Positions 58,065 through 64,000 of a DNA stretch of 64,000 nt are shown here, piece by piece. Each line of letters opens with the position of its first letter. Position 1 is the stretch's first letter. The stretch is from Icerya purchasi (taxonomy: Eukaryota > Arthropoda > Insecta > Hemiptera > Monophlebidae). Under the pieces are notes generated by a model. The model saw nothing but the letters and a program-made list of their open reading frames with translations. It ran no database searches and was not told where the DNA came from. The translations under genes were made by a program, and so were the position numbers. The stretch covers positions 395,532,557-395,596,556 of the forward strand of contig CM077115.1 of NCBI GenBank assembly GCA_039619475.1, given 5' to 3'.

Positions 58065-61000
58065 AATAAGAACCCGGCACAGCCATTATAAAGTTTAGAG
58101 GGAGTACACTACTGAGTACCAGCCCTCCACAAAACATTATTTTTATCATATTAAATTAATCGTTAAATGGTCACACTGTGATAAAAAAAAGTAAGAAGAA
58201 GAAAAAATGTTAGCTCTTTGCTTTAGTTTGAAAATCGCCAGTAAAATTTGTTAATTTCCAGTAGTACGATCTTCGTATAAAATAATACTCTGGATGTTTA
58301 AAAATCGGCCCGTATGCTCGAAGACCGAAATTTGTTGCTGATAGATATAGTGTAAAACAGATTTAGCCCGTGTTTACCAGTCTCTCGGCGTGTCTAATTT
58401 TTTATGCTTATTAAAATTTCCGCAGCAGCAATTCTGATCTGGGGTGCTAAAGACTTCTCGACTCTTCATTTGGATTTTCGGACTTCCGTTTAAAAATTAA
58501 CGAAATTTCGTAGCCACAATAGCGGTTCTTGTGAATATTCTAGATTACAATAAGAGGGAAGGGAGGTTCTCTTCTAACTGTGCCCCTTTTACACGAACAA
58601 AACAGAATAAATCAATACACGACCACGCGCATTCGTAAAAATATTCGACGAATTGATTTTTTGGGGAAAATTGAAACTGGAGGGTAATTTACGCGGCTGA
58701 AATATGCGGTCATCAAAAGATGAATATGATATCGAAAATTATCGTTGGACGGGATTTCAAATTGCCGGACGACAGAAGAAATGTTTTCCGTTTAAAGAAT
58801 GCTGTTCACGTTTTTTCCCGGTTCGCTGGCTGTCCACTAGCATGTGGCACAAATATTATCTAATGAATAATAAAGTAGATCCTTCACTATCCGTGGAAAG
58901 GCCTACTCAGATTGGTAGACATTTCATAATGGCCCCTTTTTTTTTCCTTTTTACTTCGCATGCGTTGGTTTATTTATTTTAAAAACAGGACGGAACCGAG
59001 TTCCGGAATTTTTGTTCAATTCAGTAAAAACTTCTCAAGAGAAAAAAAAAGTGTTCTTTAAAATAATAATAATAATAATAACAGGAAACATTTGAACAAA
59101 ATTTTCATTCAGTTATTCAGACTAAAGCTGAAAAGTTTCAAAATTTTTCGCCAATGCAATATTAAAACACAGATGTGTAAAAGTTTTATATCCTGCCATC
59201 AGTTCAAAAAGTAGTATTAATGGAGAATGTCAGAGTACGATGCAGATCCAAATCACAGTCAAATACGTGCTTTTATTTTCTGTTTTCTATCTGAAGATAG
59301 GGGACATTTTTTCAGGAAAGATTTTATTTTACGTCAGTCCTTACAACATGTTTATTCGGCATTTACAATTTTACTCATTATTTCATTTTATTAATGAATG
59401 AATGAATGAATTAATTAATTAATTAACTACGGGTGTATAAATTAAACTTTTCCACGTTGTTTAAATTTGTAAAAGATTCCCCGCAGTATTAAAAAACACT
59501 GTTGTCCGAAACCTGCCGGCTACCAAGCGAAATTTAAGCTTTTGTACCTCGTGAAATGGTCTTTTGGCGATGTGTAGGCTTCTTATAAAGTTAAAAAAAA
59601 AATAAGCTCCAAAATTGCAAACAACTATGGTAAAAAAACGGGAGGAAATATTGCTTTGGCCGCTGAATATATAAAACGAGTAATTTTTTCTTTTTTTTTT
59701 TTACCAAATATCACCCTCCTGGTATTAATTTCGTACGTTATAACAAAAAAAGATCGAAAAGCCAACATAGGTATTCAAAAGAGGAGAACAACCTACGTTG
59801 AAAACTATCCGTGAGCTTCATAACGATTTACGAAATTCCAGCATTTTTTTCGTTGTAGCCTGCCTGCTCTCCTGTCTAAAATCAAGACATCGATAAGAAC
59901 GTGTAGAAATAAAATTGCATATGACGGAGGAAATAAATAAATAAATTGAAAAAAATAAATGAATAAATATAAACTAGATACTAAATATGAGAAGAAATAA
60001 TCGCATGGTTTTCATTATTTAAAGATTCCGTAAAAATTCACATTTCACGCTCGGAATTCGAAATTTTTCACCCCAGAAGAATCTCGGTGTAAATTTAAAT
60101 TGGTGTGCAAAAATCGCGTCGATGAATTTAAATAACGAAACTTTCGGTAGGTTCGTAAATTTACGAGAAGAACTAACTCGTTTTCAAATTTCGTTTGAAA
60201 ATTTTCTTTAACGGTACCGAGCGTAATCAATTTATTATGGCGATTTTAAAATTTCGAACGTCTCGAAATTTTGTGATTTTATTTTAATTAAAAAAGATGG
60301 GGAAAAAATTGGCGTAAAAACTACTCTGAAACTGCGAGCGTGCCCAAGAACGGAGCAGATGTCGACAATAAAATATTTCACAGTTTAAAGAGATCTAGAA
60401 ATTGGGGACCAACTTTTGAACCGAAAATAACTTGAGGATATAAAAATCTGAAATCAAAAAAAAAAAAAAAAAAAAAAAAAGAAAAGAAGGAAAATCGACA
60501 CACCGAGCAAATAGCGGTGATTGGCTGTAAGTTAGCGATCGGGTAGGAGAAAATTCTTTTTAACAGAAATTGTGATCAGATTTTAAGCGCTTCAGTTAAT
60601 CGGGCGTATGAAAATTAGTCGAATTTTCCGGATTGAATGAAAGTCATTAGAAGAACAAAAGAAACTTCGCATCGTGAAAAACATGCTGATGTGTGTGCTG
60701 GGACGCGGAAATAGCGAGCAGTAATGCTGTAAAAGTCTCCATCGGTTTTTCTAACTGCTAGAGGAATACCGGAGGGAATCCGTTTTGGGCACGTAGCTAG
60801 CGAAGATAAAAAAAATTTCTTGGTCACAGGCAAAGACGTCGAAAGAAATTTTTTTTGTTTTTTTTTTTGTTTCCGATGCGTGTGATTTTTAAAAAATACG
60901 ATAAAATTAAAAATATTGTCGATCGGTGAAAAAACACAACCACCTAGCAAACCCCTAACACCGTTCTCAAGAAGCTTATTTCTTTTGAGTAATTGGCGGG

Positions 61001-62430
61001 TCTCAGCCTGTCTTCCTAATTCAAAAATTTTATATCGTTAACAACGCAGCGTTTTTCGTGTTTAATAATTTAACAAAAAAGCAGTTGCCTGGTGTATAAT
61101 ATCATCCATCATTTGAATGAAGAAAAAAAAAAACCAAAACAAAAAAAAAACCAGCACTTTTTTGTTTTTTAATGTAAGTCCTACAACATCGCACGGAATT
61201 TTTCGTTGAAAACGAAAGTTTCCCTAAATTACATTAATTATACCGTGGTTTTTCACTAATTCCTGTATAAAGTGCACTGGGAATTCTTAAAATTATTTAT
61301 TTTTTAATCGACCTGCTCAACACACGTGTATAATATTAATTTTTACAGGTTATAATTTTCGCATATACACAACTGTCTATTATTCTGAATATATTTTCAC
61401 AAATTGTCGCTGAAAGCCGCGTAAAAAAGTGCATGACCGAAATGTAAAATTAAAGTAAATGTAAAGGGCTGCATATCTTTCATCGCTAAATTCCATTTCC
61501 GGTTTCGGAGCTTTTTTAGAATATTCTCCAAGTTGACACTTTTATTAATTTGCATTTCTTCAAAGTCCTCTCCGGCTATAGTTTTATTTCCGAAAAAATA
61601 ACACCGGACTGTTGATAAATTAACGAAAACTAGACCGTTTTTAATTATTCCCGGCTATTTTATTATTCGCATAACTAACATATCCGAGCTAGAAGTAAAT
61701 ATACCCGTATTTAAATAACAAATGCGGGACATTTAAAATTACAACTTGGTTACGTCGCCGAATTCGCTGAGAATCACTGAAAAATGATGTGGCACAACTA
61801 CTGAGAAAACTAAATTGATTTATGTCTAACTCTACGCGAGATTTCTGTATGCATGCGTGTGGTGCAGTGTACGCATGAAGCATAGATGTTTGAATGGGGC
61901 TATATTTTAGGGTTTACACGTTCGCATACTTGGCGTATCTGGTGAAATTATGCAAATTTTGAGTATTAGTGATATTATGCAAGACCCGATTCGTTTTAAT
62001 CGGCGCAGTAGCATTAAAAAATCGCACACGAAAAATCAATACATTTTTTCATGTCTCTTAAACTGATACTAAGTGCGACATTTGTGGCATGAATATTCCT
62101 TTAATTCAAACTGTAAACGTTATCTGTTGTTTAGCGTCACTATTTGTTTCCTAATACGCTACTACACCGCTGCGTGGAATAATAATTTTAGTCTTCGTTC
62201 AGAACGAAAGCCGGGAAAAAAATTTTGAAAAATATTTAACCGACGAAATTTGCCGACCGGTAGAAAATCGTACTGCAAAAAGTGAATTACTTCTAGACAA
62301 ATTATCACGTATCATATTTCTTTCGTCCCTTATAATTATCGAATCGTATCGCAATCGAATAGAAAATTCAGCGAACAAACGCAGCTGTGGCGGGGGGTTG
62401 TTATACGAAGGTGTCATTGAAGCGGACGAG
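58065..62430. other. AT-rich stretch, no gene seen
   Basis: Contains (AAT)n near 59064, a tetranucleotide ATGA/ATTA run at 59392-59428, A tracts at 60457-60480 and chance frames up to 111 codons (60615-60950 minus) without recognisable domains. Confidence 0.5.
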
Positions 62431-62625
62431 ATTGAATGTAGTGCCCCGGCTGATTGCTGATTTACTAATTAGCATTTATTAATTAAGATTGCCGGGTTAT
62501 ATTTGTTTAAATCGCAATGCAGCCGCGAGGAAGGCGGTAATTATGAGTTTTTTGTTTTAATTACCGCTGCGTGCGGGAAATTTTAATATTTCCGTTATTT
62601 CACGACTTTGCCGAGCCGGCTCTAG
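62431..62625. promoter_or_regulatory. Possible regulatory block with paired TAATTA sites
   Basis: A complex, GC-balanced block contains CTAATTAGC, TTATTAATTAAG and a perfect 10-bp inverted pair GCGGTAATTA (62534-62543) and TAATTACCGC (62558-62567) separated by 14 bp. TAATTA is the core of many homeobox binding sites. Stops occur in all frames. Enhancer-like function is inferred from motif content only. Confidence 0.25.
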
Positions 62626-64000
62626 ATTAAGTGCCGCTGCGCGAAAATGTTCCCTCTCTCGGTCTCTCTCGCTCTCTCGGATGTAGGCAATTAGTCGCGA
62701 ACGATCCGCGAAATGTTCGCTTCGAATTATTTGGGACGGCCGGCTGAAGCCGGTGCAATTCCGATTTTTCAGCGTGTACGGACGATGTGTTCATATCTCG
62801 GCTCCAGCGGTGCAACTTGCGTACTACGCTCGAGTCTAGTCCAGATATGGAAACCTTGCTCGGTCGACCGTTAAAGAGGGTAGCAGCTTTCGTCTCGAAA
62901 TCAACATGGCTTCCGCGATGCTGTCATCCCTCCGAAGAATTACGACCGGTTGGGCCAACCCTTTTCCAACCCCGCGTTTCCATGGCGACAAGACGACAGC
63001 GCACAGCGTTCGCATCGCGTCCGACTCCCGACGGTCAGCAACAGACAGCGATCTCTCGGTTCGGAATTCCACAGCGATAGTTTCGCGTCCGTGTCATAGA
63101 TAGCGTTCCAGATTTTCCGTCGTAAGTTTCCAGAAGCTAATTAGGGAATCGCGGAAATGACTAGACTTTTATTCTCGTTACTCCGATTTAATTAATTTCC
63201 GTCGCGCGATAATGCGCAGAAATTTACGGCGAATAATTCTTCAGAATATAACGCGACAGATTACGTAAATGTAATTTTATCATACGATTATTTCTGTTTC
63301 TACGTCAGCCAAATCAGCGTGCAGCATCGAGACCTAAATCAAAGTCCGGCAGAACTACTTCGCCCAGGCGTTCAAAAACGCGTTTTCTTTCTAACGGCGA
63401 AAACTCTCCGACACTTGCTTCAGTGCGCCCTAAACTTTCAGCTAGTCGTTGTTTTTGTAGAACAATTGAAGTTTCACTTATCGTTGTAAAAGTCTTTCGA
63501 ACTAATTGCCCATTGATGAAAATAATAAAATCTCGAAATAATGAAATCGTTGGTGAACGTCTACGACGGACAGTCGTCCTCTATAGGTGAACACTTTCAA
63601 AAGTCAATCTAGAGAAGGTGAAATTATAACAGAGTAATCGGAGGGATAGCCGGAAAGTTGTATCCGAAACTTTTTCTATTCTCTACTCTCTATACATACG
63701 ATATTTTTATCGTTTTACATAGCGTGTACACGTAGTCGGCGAGTCTATAGATGGCCAGTTTTTCTATCAAAAAAGACGTGTAACACAAATGATCCTCGCT
63801 GTAATTTTTCTCTTACTTTCCCTTTTTGTCAAATATCCTCCTCACTCTTTATAATTGAAGTAGTGCCGTAATCATCACAATAATACTCTCCAAATTAATA
63901 GAATGGCAAGAGCAAAAAAGAAAACAAAAAAAAAATCGAAAATTTTACGTGCACATGGTACAGAGTTAAAAGCATTCTAACGATAACGGCTATTGGTGTG
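62626..64000. other. GC-richer zone then AT-rich DNA, no gene proven
   Basis: Between 62.63 and 63.1 kb four frames of 62-97 codons overlap on both strands. All lack domains, and their coincidence reflects the higher GC content. A short exon cannot be ruled out. After 63.1 kb nothing is recognised. Confidence 0.35.

Noticed and set aside
1..64000. CRISPR arrays, operons, phage or bacterial genes
   Set aside because: No regularly spaced direct repeats with unique spacers and no dense coding; the sequence has eukaryotic character throughout.

Overview
The window is a stretch of eukaryotic nuclear DNA, most likely from an arthropod and probably an insect. It is AT-rich, full of A/T homopolymers and long (AT)n, (GT)n and (ATT)n microsatellites, and contains no bacterial-style operons, compact genes, rRNA genes or recognisable functional tRNA genes. 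CpG is frequent, as in sparsely methylated invertebrate genomes. The transposon content also fits an insect: jockey/I/R1-like LINEs with an RNase H domain, a CR1/L2-like LINE, a mariner, a tRNA-like SINE and short foldback elements. I cannot name the species; a hemipteran with a large genome is only a guess.

No host protein-coding gene could be supported. All reading frames of 60-184 codons look like chance open frames or pieces of decayed transposons. The window is therefore intergenic DNA or the inside of a very large intron.

Layout. 1-9.2 kb: microsatellites, poly-G/C tracts, an unrecognised 184-codon open frame (6.6-7.16 kb) and a short LINE-type 3' tail (7.47 kb). 9.24-9.84 kb: a compositionally distinct, homeobox-site-rich block that may be regulatory. 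11.55-11.76 kb: a 213-bp foldback (MITE-like) element. 12.5-12.9 kb: LINE 3' end. 13.2-14.0 kb: a diverged direct duplication. 14.8-14.9 kb: LINE-type tail. 15-28 kb: mostly featureless AT-rich DNA with microsatellites and a GC-richer patch at 23.3-24.0 kb. 28.2-29.5 kb: a minus-strand jockey-like LINE with reverse transcriptase and RNase H remnants. 31.6-31.9 and 36.2-36.5 kb: two minus-strand copies of one tRNA-like SINE. 36.6-37.0 kb: LINE fragment. 37.99-39.56 kb: a (TA)n tract, a small inverted-repeat element and an almost full-length dead mariner. 40.9-41.4 kb: CR1/L2-like RT relic. 43.8-46.25 kb: a pile-up of three minus-strand LINE pieces, one with tandem repeats in its 3' untranslated region. 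52.33-52.85 kb: a second, hAT-like foldback element. 54.5-56.0 kb: LINE RNase H fragment and an opposed LINE tail. 57.5-58.1 kb: jockey-like RT relic. 62.4-62.6 kb: another regulatory-like block.

Nothing here looks like a working multi-gene system. The main content is a record of transposition followed by decay. Motif-level calls for the LINE and mariner relics are made by reading translated frames directly; ages, clades and copy numbers need database comparison.
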